Positions 1 to 12,400 of a DNA stretch of 64,000 nucleotides are shown here, piece by piece. How positions within the stretch are numbered: the first letter of the stretch is position 1; each line of letters begins with the position of its first letter. The notes beneath the pieces are model-generated. The model had not been told where the DNA came from. It ran no database searches and saw only the letters and a program-made list of their open reading frames with translations. The DNA comes from Struthio camelus. Its lineage: Eukaryota; Chordata; Aves; Struthioniformes; Struthionidae. The position numbers and the translations under genes are program-made. Location of the stretch: assembly GCF_040807025.1 (NCBI RefSeq), contig NC_090982.1, positions 53,179,112-53,243,111 on the forward strand. The letters are read 5' to 3'.

Positions 1-316
1 TGGGTAGTTTACTATTTCATTCCAAAAAACCCCAAGCCATTGCAGGCTGGAAAACAATATATTGGGCCTGTCCATACCATCTGTGTTATAAGGTCTGAAA
101 CGCTTTTGGGCTAGCCTGATGATATGGGTCTTTGTCTCTTCTTTATTTGCATGCAACCTGTCAAAATGATTCCAGTGAGCAACTGACAGAAGCACTTGGC
201 AAAGTGCTTTGTACATATATATACTGTGACATCAATGTAGCAACATCTTTTTTTTAATGCTTTTTCACAGCTCTTTCTGATCATATTCTCCTATACCGTC
301 AATTCTGCTTTTCTAG
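1..316 (+). other. SKIC3: SKIC3 intron (partial)
   Basis: AT-rich intron sequence before the first exon in the window. The last 30 bp form a pyrimidine-rich tract before the acceptor. Nothing else is seen. Confidence 0.8.
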
Positions 317-410
317 AAAGAAATCCAGATGATGCATCTGCTTTCACAATGCTTGGTTATTTGAATGAGTATCTGCATCTAAAAAGGCAGGCAACGGATG
401 CTTATCAGAG
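317..410 (+). CDS. SKIC3: SKIC3 coding exon (first in window)
   Basis: The exon follows the acceptor TTTTCTAG, starts with the last two bases of a split codon and ends AG before GTAAAC. It reads [20 protein letters not shown], a typical TPR helix pair. The reading frame upstream of 317 is not followed further because the next exon lies outside the window. A second AG further upstream (at about 270) was not chosen because the sequence between it and 317 does not continue the TPR pattern. Confidence 0.85.
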
Positions 411-3400
411 GTAAACTATACACCCTGGAATGTTTACTAATGGAATCTCCTTGACGTCTTTTTCCATATGCCGGTTGAAAAACTTAAAAGTTTTTTGTTT
501 TCCTTTAGTAAACTTGACTTTCTAAATTCAAAAATACATCCCGGTTAACTGTACTATAAGAGGATTGTGGGGATGTTATTATATGGAAACGCAGAACATG
601 GAGAACCGGAGGCTTAGAGGTGTCCCAAGGCTGAGTGTCTTTCTTACCGGGATGTTTGGTTAATTCACTATACTGGATTGATGTTTTTGTTTTATAAACA
701 GATCCCTGATGTAATCTTGAATTCATTGATAGGGACTGTTTTAATGGAGTCTCTTCTTTGTTTTAGTTCCTGTCTCTGCCCCATTTTAATTAATGCAGGT
801 TTTTGGATCTTGTTTTTTTATTTTCTGCTCTCTCCCTTTCAGATAGTAGGAGGTGGTGGTGAAGGAAATAGTAGTTGTTGCACATGTTTGCTGATGCATT
901 CAAACCTTGTAAATCAAACTCTGTTTGTGCTTCATTAGCATACTAAGACTTCTGCATAACACATTTGTCTGTTCTGCTCTGAGAACAAATGTCAAAATAT
1001 ATGTGCATTACAGTCAGATGGTAGTTGTTTCTAATTGTGGTTACTTCAAGGGCGGCTTCATTGCTGAAAAACTCTGAAGATACAGAAAAATATAATATAG
1101 CAATGCAAAACTACGGGAGATCACTGTGGTAAGTGTTATTACTCCACCTCCTAACTTCAACTTTGAATATAGTGAATGCAGTGGTGTAAAGCATGAGTGA
1201 GGCAGAAAGGCAAAAGATAGCTCTAGAAAGGAATATATGAACCAACCGGTTTTAACTATAGACAAGTTTGAACTTTATAGGTGCTCCAGAAACCTGTAGC
1301 ATATATAACAAGAATCAAACTGGGGGAAAAGAAAATCACTGATTTGTTATAAACTGTCAACAGGTATAGCAATTCCTTGTAACTTATTTTTAAGTGCCTT
1401 AATGTAGTCTCCACACAATGTAGTGGTTTTATGGTCTCAGGAATGATAAACTTTTTAATGATCTGCACGCAGATCTTAGGTACAGATCTGAACCCAGCTA
1501 CTCTTAGCTTGTATAAAGTTGCTGCTTCAAACTTGATCAGAAATCCTTTCTACTTCCTGTTTGAATTTGTATTGACCGGTATAACCTAAAGCATGTATGA
1601 CTGGGTTGTTAGGTGCAAGGATGTGACCTTTCTTCTGAAGAGTGCAGTTTTGCTCACACTTCTGAGTTCCTTTCATGATTTTCTTCTAGTCCTGAGGAAA
1701 CTCAGGGTCACAAATCTAAACAAATAAAAGATTTCAGACTGCTCTTTCATATGAGATAACTCAAGTGTGCTAATTAGATTTTTGTCACTCCTCTAAGGAA
1801 ACTCTGTATATGATTAAGTTATGATACATGACACTGGATCCTCTAGGATGAGAGCACACAAAGATAATTAAACCTTTAACTTTAAGGAGGATCTTAGAAG
1901 TGGCTCTTCAGTTTTCCAGAGTCTCAGATCTAGGCTGTATACATGGGGATTCCTGTGTGCAATTTAAGCAAGTGTAAAGCTCCAGTAACTAATAATTGTT
2001 TCTAAAAACCATAAACCTGTATCAGTTTTTCAATGGTGATCTTAGAACAAGAAAGCTGTGTGTGTGTGTGCACGTGCGCGCATACGTGCGCACACAGGCG
2101 CGTGCACCTCCCTACTTGGATTTGGGTGTGTGGTGTGTGGGGTTTTTTTTTTATACTTCATACTTCACCATCACGCTGTTTTCTCCCACTTCCTTCTCGC
2201 TTCACTGTGTTCACCATGAAGTGACATCATTGCATACAGCTCTCAGGGATGGTGGGGTTTTCTTCTTAATCAACTATTTTTTTTTTTCACACAACAGATA
2301 GTCTGGGAGAGCAGCTGATGTAGGAGGAAAAGGGTGGGGGATACTGTACCTTCTTATCCTAGTCTTTCCTTTTCCAGATGTCTGCTTACAATGTCTGCTT
2401 TTGGAAACAGAATGCTGGATTGGATGGGCAACTTGTCTGAGTCATAGCAGCTGTTGCTACATCCTTCATATCAGTTACGCTTTTGTTTTTACAGTGCTAT
2501 TGGTCAGTGTGATAAGGCCATTGAAGTGTACACCTCAATACCCCTAACTGAGTTTGATGGCATTGTAGGAATAGCGTTAGCCTACTTCAAGAAGGGACTC
2601 TTGCAAGAAAGTATTAAAGGTAAGCATCTGCCTAATTTGAGGCGCTGTGGGGCTCTTGAGATTAATACTACCAAAATTTGTTTGTCCAACCAACAGAGTT
2701 GGTTAGTTCACTGCATTCTTTCAGTCCTTAATGCATAAGTACAGTTTCCATAGTTATTTGAAACATTCGTCTAATCAGGATGCTAGAACTATTCTAATGT
2801 ACTAAAGGAAGGTATGTATCTTCATTTTAAGTGTTTTGATTTTTGTACATTAAACTTTGGTGCTCTAATCTTTCCTTGGTCTCAAACAGAATGACTTTCC
2901 AGGAAAAATCAGTTTTGGGTAGGAGACTAATCTGTTGTTCAAAGTGCTTTCTACTGATAGATAGGAGTGCTGTGTTATATTCTCTGCTGCTAAGATCTGA
3001 GGCTTCAGAAAAGTATACTGAATTGCTAGTGTATAAATTTAAGTGCTCACAACAGAGCAGCCAGCTCAGCATTTTAAATAAGCCCCAGTTTGTAACTGGG
3101 GCTCTGTGCACCCATACCAAGTACAGCTTCCTAAGTAAGCTGTCACAGGGGCATCCTTAAAAGGTGTTCTTTTTTCTTCTTCTTCTAAATACCCCCTATA
3201 TTAATTTTCAGGTCTGTTTCCACTTGCTACATCTTCAACCGCTCCCAGACTCTAAACAACCTTCTAAATGTGTCATATTCTAACACACAGTTGCTCCCGA
3301 AGGTCTTAGTCAAATTTTTGTCTTCTGCCTATGATTTGAGATGTGCTTGAGGTGTGAACATTTAGCGAATCTGAAATCAGTGCCTCTCTGTGGATGCATT

Positions 3401-6400
3401 CTAATAGCATGACTTTCCAGAGGCTTTATAAGCATTGTATTTTTTTCCTCCTCCTTGAATTCTGACTCTTGACTTCTTATCAGCCTATGAGAAGGCGTTG
3501 TCTGTTGCTGAGTCTGAACAAGATAAAGCCCATATCCTGACTGCCTTGGCAATAATAGAATATAAACAGAACAAAGTGGATGCTGCAAAGACACTACTGT
3601 TTAAATGGTGAGTGGAGGGAATAATTATCAGTATATAATGTTTGATTGTACTGCTGTCCTTGAAGCTACTTTTTTTTATTGGGCTCAGGTGGGCGTTTTC
3701 TATTACAGAGTAGAAACAAGAGTGGATAGTGTTCCCTTAAGCCTATTAATGCTAGCTATGCCTTTTGTTTTAGGTCCTGTTTGTTCTTCTATATTAAAAA
3801 GCACTGTGCAGTGGAAGGGCTGGTGGGCTGGGCAGTTTGGGTGTCCAGTTTCTCTGCATGGTAGCTTTAATAGGTTTATCGTTAAGATGATAACTTGTAG
3901 TTGTCCTACTCATTAGGAAATTCTTATGTTCTTTAGTCATAAGAAACCTAAACGGTTAGTAAAAACAAGTTTAAACAGTCAAAAATTCCAGAAAAACTGT
4001 GTTCCAAGCATCACAAACGAGGACAGTCTTGTAGAGTCCCATGAAGCAGAGCAGACCTTTTTCAGTTGCTCGCTTAACATCATGTCTTTTTCTTCAGACC
4101 TCTGGAGACTTAAAAACCCCTGACTCATTTTAATTTCCTGGTAGCTGTGGATTGAGGTCTACTATCTCAGCCTCTCAGGGCAAATATCTGTCAATATAGA
4201 ACTCCAGTACTGGCTGTACTGTCTCCATCTTTCCAGCAGATTCCTGAAGTTACTGAAATAGTGAAGGTCCGTGACCTACTATGCTCTAAATCCTGAGTAA
4301 CTGATGATTAACTGCCTAGGATGTAGGAAATATCAGCTTCCTATTAGTCACTGCAGAGTTCTATTTTTATCATAAACTTCAACAATGAGAACTTCCTACA
4401 TGATGTTAGTCATTTGTGTTTGAAGGGAGGAAAGAAAAGGTAAACGCTCTAGAAAATAACACTACAGTAAATCTATCCAGACTTCAATCTGAAGCACAGT
4501 GTTGCAAAAGTATACAGTGGGATTTCAGTAATAAGAAAAAAAGAACTATACATTCTATTCAGACAGATAATGTCTTTCATTGACTGCAATTTATGTTAGA
4601 TGGTCTAAAGGGCTTGAGCAGGGCATTGTACAGGGGCTCCCCTTAGTATTTTCTCATGGCCAGCTCGGCATAGGGATTTTGATAAAGACATATAGTCATT
4701 ACAGCTCATATGATAGAGTAACTGTTCTTAATCATAGGAGGGATGTGCCTTTGCATCATGAAGGAGACTCGTTGCTGGCTATTCAAGTTTGCGTTCAACA
4801 ACTCTGAATTTTTTTCCTAGGAACTGAAAACAAAGCTTAGAATAGGATGTTTACATTTTTGTTTTCATTTGAAGTCAAAAGTAATAATTAGGTGCCTGAA
4901 AAGGAGCCTCATAAGAGTCACCTGATAAATGAAACTAGGCAGCACTTCAGTCTGTAATTATGTTTTGGACATGGCAGTTATTTAACTGTAAATAACAACT
5001 GTTGCCATGTACTGTTTCATTATTTGCCTCCTTTAAATTGGTTTTACAATTTACTATTGACAATTGAATTACCTTCAGTGTAAGAATACCTTCCATTAGT
5101 ACATCGGTTAAGATCTTAAGGTCTTCCGTAAAGCTTTGAATACTATTGATATAAGGTTAAACAGCCTCTCCTAATGAAATGAACGCTGATTCATTTTTAA
5201 CTTGATGGTGGAAAGTGTGCTCAATCTACCTTAAGCTGCAACAAACTGTGATGTAAACAAGGCTTAATTTCTTCCAACAGCCTAATTGAAGAGTAGCTCT
5301 ATACAAGAGGCTCGTTTCTGACTGGACTTCTGTGGTGAAGTTGTAAATAGGTACGCTGCAACTAGTTTGGCACTCGTTAAAAGTACAGACTTCCTCAAGA
5401 GAAGAAGATAGGTGTTGGTGCTAGGTGTTCTCTTACCATTCACTTTGAGCTGCCCTCAGGAAGTAGCCATATAGGTCAGGTTCTTGCCAAATATTTATAG
5501 TTTGTAAGCTTGAGTGCTGGAATGCCACATAACCACTGCTCTCTTTCTTATCCTAAGATCTTAAGAATGCTGATCTAGCTTGATCCAGCATCCTATACTA
5601 AGAGGTCATTGATTCAGCATACCATAACTGTGGATAAATTAGGGATTCATACTGTGACCGTAAGCCAGGCAAGAGAGGGTTGGATACCGGTGAAGAGAGA
5701 CACTCAAAGTTCATAAGGGGCTACACAGGATAGATTTATTAAAGGACTTGCACTCCAAGCTGCACGAGGAGCCCCAGGAACCGTGTGGAGGAGTCATCGA
5801 TGGGAAGCTGCTGGAGGCGTGGGTCCGATGCACGCGTCGGACACCCAGGCAGGACTCAACCCCTTGTATTCTAAGGGCCCCTTAAAGCTACTAGAGCTGT
5901 TTCCTTATCTCAGCTGTGCTGACCTTGAGGGGCTACTGTCTGGGAAGCAGCTAGACATCACTGACAGAACGGAATATGCATGCCTGGCCCTGATGAGAAT
6001 TCAGTCAGCATGTAGTTTCACACGCTGGGCCTGCTACCACGTACTCTGCCAGTCACTGACACCTCACCAGATCTTTTGCAGGTGTTCTCACTACACATAC
6101 GTGGGAGCAAGAGGACTCCGAAGTAACAAATACTTTAATATTAACAAGTTTAATGTGTTCCCCAATGACCTGTCTCCTTTCCTTCCTCTCTGTCAACAGC
6201 TCATTAAAGGAACCCAATACAGAAAGTCTGAAGGCTCTGTGCACATTAGGACTGGTGAAGCAGGATGCTACCCTTGCGACAGCAGCGCTAAAAGAATTGT
6301 TGAAGCATGTCAAGGGGGAAGACAGCATTTATGAGAGATGCCTTATTACTTCTGCTGTTTATGCATTGCAAGGTAGAAACGTGGGGGTCCAGAGACAAAT

Positions 6401-9400
6401 CTCCAAAGCAATTCATAGGTATGTATTCTTTCTTTTTAAATTGACTTATAAATGCATCATTTTGTTAATGTTAAATAATAAGCAAACCTCTGCTCACTTG
6501 CGGCATGCTTGAAAAACAAACTTGTGTTGATTTATGGGTCAAGTGGCCCAAATTTTGTGGCTTGTGTGGGGTTTTCTGTTTCTGTTTTGGTGGCTTCTTA
6601 ATTGTTAGGTAAGTTGGCTATTCTAGAAAAGCATTTTTTTGCCACGGGTAGCAGAACCTTCAAGCTAGAAAAGTGTCTAGGACTTTTATTTAATCTTTAG
6701 CAGCCTCTGGGGCAGTTTATTCTGTTAGCTAAATGTCCTTGTTTAAATGTGTTCTGATTAACTACTTAAGCATCATGGTGGGGGGGGGTGGGATTTTAAT
6801 CAATGCCTTCATGCAAGCAGCACCTTGTGCTCTCTCTGGGTGTTTTCAGAAACTATCCTGTGCGTAGATTGTTTTTCCCCAAACTGCAGTTAGAATTCCT
6901 TATTTCTTAGACTATGAGGACAAAATTTTAATCCTACGTTTTGTCTCCGTCTTTTTTCTGTAAATACTGATATGTATACTGTATACTTTATTTCTTTAAC
7001 TAGCAGTATAACTTCTGTGTTGTTGACTGTGTGTGTTTTAAATTACTATGCATGACTGTTTGCTACCACAGTAGGTTTTCTTTTTATTTAAAAAAAAAAA
7101 AATCCATTTGGGATCTATAGCAACTGCCAGGTCTACGTGGAATTTGGGAAGTCTAATAACCTTGTTCTTTTCCCAGTAATCCTGATAATCCTGCCCTTTG
7201 GACTCTTCTGTCTCGACTAATTCCACTGTATACACCACAGAATGCAAAAGTAAGTGCATTGCTATAATCCATCTCTGGTGTTTGCCTCCTGAGTAGAAGC
7301 TGTGTGTGTATTTCTTAACCAGAAAACAACAAACAAGCCTCAATACACGTGCATTTGCTAGTTAATAAGAAAAATTCAAGCTTACATATAAACGTAGATA
7401 CTAAGCAAGTTGCGTACACAATTATTTCCATCTTTCATTGGGTAGTGATCCTTTATCTACTGGAAATAAAGTTATGGAAAAAAAATTACTCAAATTATTC
7501 CAATGGGAAAAAGCTATAAGAAGCCTTTTATTTGCTGTCTTTGTAGCCCTGCTGTGCAGGGCAGTGGTGATAACATGCTCATGCTAGTGGAAGGATCCCC
7601 CAGTGGACTCAAAAGCTATTAAGAGATAAATTTGTAGATGTACAAGCTTAGTATCACTTTTTATCCTCTTTCTCAAAAATTTATAACAATACTTTTGAAT
7701 TCTGCCTGATGCCTCCAAGTTAAACAGTAAACTCAAAATCTGGGTGATCCCTCAGAAATGACCACATTAGCCTTTTTTCACAGGGAAAGAGCCCAGAGTG
7801 GTTAAAAAGAAAATGGTTATGTGTGTGTATATAAATATATTTTTTTTTTAGGGCTTTAGTATATTGAATTTGGCTAGTCTAGTTAGTATCACTTTCTGTA
7901 TAAGCCAGTGTTTCTTTCCTGCTTTCAAGCTCACTGGTAGCTCTTTTCCAAATAAATACTCATTATCTTAATTTATGGCAATTATCCAGACCGAAATAAC
8001 ACCTACAAAGGAATCCCCTTCTATATGGGGCTGAAACTAGCAAGACAGCTTTAATCTTGAATAGCTCTTCATAATTCTTTATGACTAGGTTGTTCTGCAG
8101 GAAAGGGAAATATCTGATTGTAAAAACTTAGTTTGTATTTCTGGTTAAGACAGGCAAAAAATCTTGGCCTTGCCTTTTGTGTAAAAGTTTTGCATTGTCA
8201 GTCATCTAACCTGTGCGACTTTTTTTTTTTTTTTTTTTTTGCAGGAGGGAGCTGTGGCAGGAGACGTTGCACGTATACTTGATTTAAACTCTGGAAAGGT
8301 TTGAACTTCTCTCTTGAAATGCAGGCTTATAATTCCATAAACAGTTCTAAAACAAATCCCATCTGGTCTCCTACATTAGACTGCTAAAAATAATTTTTGT
8401 GTTCTCCTTTGTAGAAAGCTCTGCTGAACATTGCAGTTAATCAGCTGGCAGCAGGATGTCACTCGTTAGAAGATCAGAAAAATAATCCTCTGAAGAATAT
8501 TCAAAAGGCAATCCATCTCTGTCCAGGTTACTCCTGTTTTCCAACATACTAGTGGATTCCCCCCAGTCCCTTTCTGCCCCCCCACCCCACCCCCCTTTAT
8601 CAGAAACAGAACTCTTGCCCAGACGAAGAATGTGCTTCCCCTGGATTGCTCACCAGTGTGTTTTGTGGAGAATCCTTGCAGTTGAACTTCTAACCATCAT
8701 TCTAAGTTTAGGCCTGTTGAATTAAACCAGACAAGGGAGGGAAAAAAAACCCAAAACAAAAACTGAGTTTTTCAGTTGTTCTGAAAACTCTGGCAATTTG
8801 TTTATCCTTTAGTAGGAGAAGAGATAACTGTTATTTCATATAATAGACAAAAAAAAAAAAGTTTGCTCAGGGACAGTGTGCTACACTGAGCAGAAAAGAT
8901 GTATTCATCTAGCTTAAGACTTTGGATTGGAAATCTTCTGTTACAGTATGCTAGTTAAATGATGATCTTCATTAAATATATAAAGTGCAAATCTAGTGGG
9001 ATTTTCAGGGCTTTGAAAAGTAGCACTTGACAGTGAAATACTAAAACACTGTTCCTTCTGCAGTGTTATTGCTCTGATGCATCAACGTGGGTTGCAAATT
9101 AAAAAACTTCAATTACTTTCCCACAGGTACACACACGACTCCTATTCATAGGCGTTATCCTTTACATTTTACTTTGAGATCCTCAAACCTTGTTTTATTT
9201 TCCAGACAAATTTCATAATCTTAGAACTGAAAATTTATCTGTTTGAAACTTTTAAATGAGCTCTGTACAGTTCAGGGCTAGAGAAATTAGATTATTTTGG
9301 TCATGGTTGCTCCCAACTCTGCTAGGTCAGGGTAAAGCTGAGCTTGAATTAGCTGACACAAATAGCAGGCTATCTGATCATCATAACTCTCACTGGTGGT

Positions 9401-12400
9401 TGGACAAGGTGGAGTCTGTCTGACTGAAAGCTGTGGGTCATGTTATCTTGGGTTTTTTTTTTTTTTGCTGCTACTTATATAAATGACAGTGACGTTTAAT
9501 CTGCGTAGTTGGAAGTCAACTGGCAGCCTCAGATCAGCATAGGCGTGGCCATGCAAAAGCTATCAGGCGGCTTTAGAAACAGCTTCTTTGTTTTAAAATT
9601 TGAAGAATTTTACCTGTTAGTGGCCAACAGTTATCTGCTGCCATGGGCTGAGTAGATAGAAGGATCCGTCTGATCTATTTGCCTTGTTCTTGCTATCTCT
9701 TACATACAGTATGTGGTTCCATTGATGGCTATGTTTTCTCTCTGGTACCATTCTAAATGGTGTACCAATGTATTAAGAACAGGCACAAGTTCCCTTTAAC
9801 AGTTCTCTCCTCCTAGATAATCCTGCTGCCTGGGCAGTGCTAATGGCAGCCTGTCATGCTGAGAACACTATTGTTTGTCTAAACAACACTGAGCCAAAGC
9901 GAACGGATCTAGAGATGACTCTTGTATCTACAATTTCAGCCAAAAGTAAGCTATCTAAAATTTTTAGTTTAAAAAATAATTGAAATGCACTAAGCTTGCA
10001 ACACACTTCTGAAATTCAGAAGCTTGCAAATATCTGATAATCTGAGAATCCTTCAGCCGTGATTTGAGCTGTAACTGTATTTTTCCCATAAAAATACTAA
10101 ATCATAATGTCAAGAGCTGAGGTTGGTTAATGTGATCGTAGCTACCCCAAAGCCTCCCCCTGCCCCAAAGCCTCAAGTGCTTTTTCTGAAACAGTACTTC
10201 TGAACTGATACCCAAATGAATGGATGAATATATTGGACCAGAAGACCAGCTTACCAAAAAAAGTCCCAAACTGTCCGTGAACTGTGTAACTTTTCCAGTG
10301 GAGGGATAAACCATGCTAATAAACCTCAATCTTGTTTGAGGTCCTTAGCGCTTTGCAAACAAATTTCATGTTTGATTTTTTCAGAATATTAATTCATAAT
10401 CGCTGGCTTCCCCCCAATCTTATTTTTAATTTTGTCCTCTTTTGATGATCTTACTAATGAAGGAAGCCCTGTCGGACTAATGTGCTCTTAAGCTCTCCCT
10501 TACTAGGTCTAGAGCATGTGACGTGGTACGGCACTACAGCATGTGCAGTAATCTAGTTCAATGTTGTATCTGTATTTGCAGCTGGAGAAAACAACCTTCC
10601 AGCTAATTACATTCAGGCTCTTGAAGACTGGTCTCTATGTCAAGCTATTACCAGTCTAGAAGAGACTGGTAGGATCTCAGAAGCTGAAGCACTTTGTACC
10701 AAGGTATCGTAGCAGCATACTGGCAGAATGTAGTAAATGGCATAAACGTTATGACTTGTATGTCTGTGCTTTACGAAAAGGTAATCAGTGAATTAGCAGC
10801 TGTCTGTTTCAGGAAAGCTGCTAACTGCAGTGGTGGTTGGTGCATCTCTTCCTCTCTTCTTCTGCCCCCCACCCCCCACAACCCGATAATTGTTCTTTGT
10901 GCCAAGCCAAAGCTGTCTCAATAGTTGAAGCAAACAAGATATGACACATCGTAGCAGAACTTGGTCTCGCCTTCTTGCCTTTTTTCAGTAACCTAGTATT
11001 AAGTGAAACATTACAGAAATTCAAAGCTTCATCTCCAGGTAGGGGACTGACAGAGAAGCAAACTGACTTTTGTTCTGTGGTTGAGTTGTATTGATTCTCC
11101 ATTTCAGAGCCTAAATTCAGTTTTGACTACGAACAGAAAAAAGATCGACTTTCCTAATGCTGTTCTTAATGACTTAAAGAAAAAAATTTACAAAGTAAAT
11201 GCTCCAAATTTAATTTTTAAAAGGTCTTGAGTCAACCCAGTTGGTAACTACTGTGTTAGCAAGCCTGACATATGTGTACCTGGGTCCGTTTTGTGTTTTC
11301 ACGAATAGAAGACCTGATGGAAGATGAGCAAAATAACAGTTGAAATCAGTCACGCACATCCCTGATTTTCACTACAGAAAATGTCCTTTGGGGAATGAGT
11401 TAATGCTTAAAAATGAGGTTCAGTAAAGATTCTGGTTTTCTAGAGGGAAATACTTTCCTATTTCTCCGTTTGCTAGGAGGTGTTTTACTTTTCTGACTGG
11501 CATGTCTACTGACCTGTCTTATATTTACAAGAGTTGCAAATCTCCACGCATCCATTGTGATAGTTCAGGGTGGTGGTGTGGGTTGGTTATGGTTAGTTTT
11601 CGTTTGTTTCATTGGCTAAATAGTTAGTCTGGGGTGAAGAGAGTCAGTGCCTGCAGTTTGGGAAGAAACAGGGAATCGGACTCTGGCACTGCTAACTCTC
11701 ATTGACGGTTTTGGCCTTGAGATTACCAGAAGACCATGTAGCTGGGGACGATGAGTCCCACTTCCTCAGTCTGAGGCAGACAACGTGAATTGTACGCTTG
11801 CTAATGGGGAAAAACTGCAGCAAATACCTGCCTCTTATATTGGTTTTCATGCCCTATCTCTGGCCAGTTATGCCTCTAGAATATTGTTGGTCATAAATTC
11901 TCTTACATATATGCATTCTTCACAAAAAAAGCTTGGTAAGGAACTCCAGGCAATATATTTTGCTTAAAGGCAGGGAGGGCAGGGAGGAGATGAAAAGTGT
12001 AAGCATTGTCTTTATTTATAAAAAAAAAAAAGAAAAAAAGAAAAAAAGTTGGAGCTAGAGGTCAGATGTATCCTGATTTGAACAGGTAAACTAGAATATA
12101 GTGTGATTTGCAGAAGTTTCACGTCTCTCACCTGAGAAGAATAAAGCAACAGGTGGTTGGTTTTCTGGCTTTGTTCTTTTGAGTGCGTTTGTTTTAAGAA
12201 GCAAACTCTATATAGGAAATGTTTAGTATGGTGCTTCTATTCCAGTGAGAATAAGGCACCTTAGGTGTGAGAACCAAAATCAGTTGGGAAATACTCAAGG
12301 TCACTTTTAGCCTTATGACAGATTTTTGCCTTTATTAGCCCCAAACTTGTAATGATCATGAAGCCAGAGGGGAACTAAAGGGTTTATTCATCTTTTCCTT

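Larger units (their letters stand above)
3608..6199 (+). other. SKIC3: SKIC3 intron with solo LTR
   Basis: A 2.6-kb intron. Apart from the solo LTR at 5653-6095 it is AT-rich and unremarkable. The last 30 bp before 6200 form a strong CT-rich polypyrimidine tract. Confidence 0.85.

Noticed and set aside
3081..3103. Hairpin as a pre-miRNA
   Set aside because: The 10-bp stem with a 3-nt loop is far shorter than a Drosha/Dicer substrate, and the flanks do not extend the pairing.
5783..6334. 183-residue open frame on the + strand
   Set aside because: It runs across the solo LTR and into a SKIC3 exon in the wrong frame. No family is recognised and it crosses the true splice acceptor.
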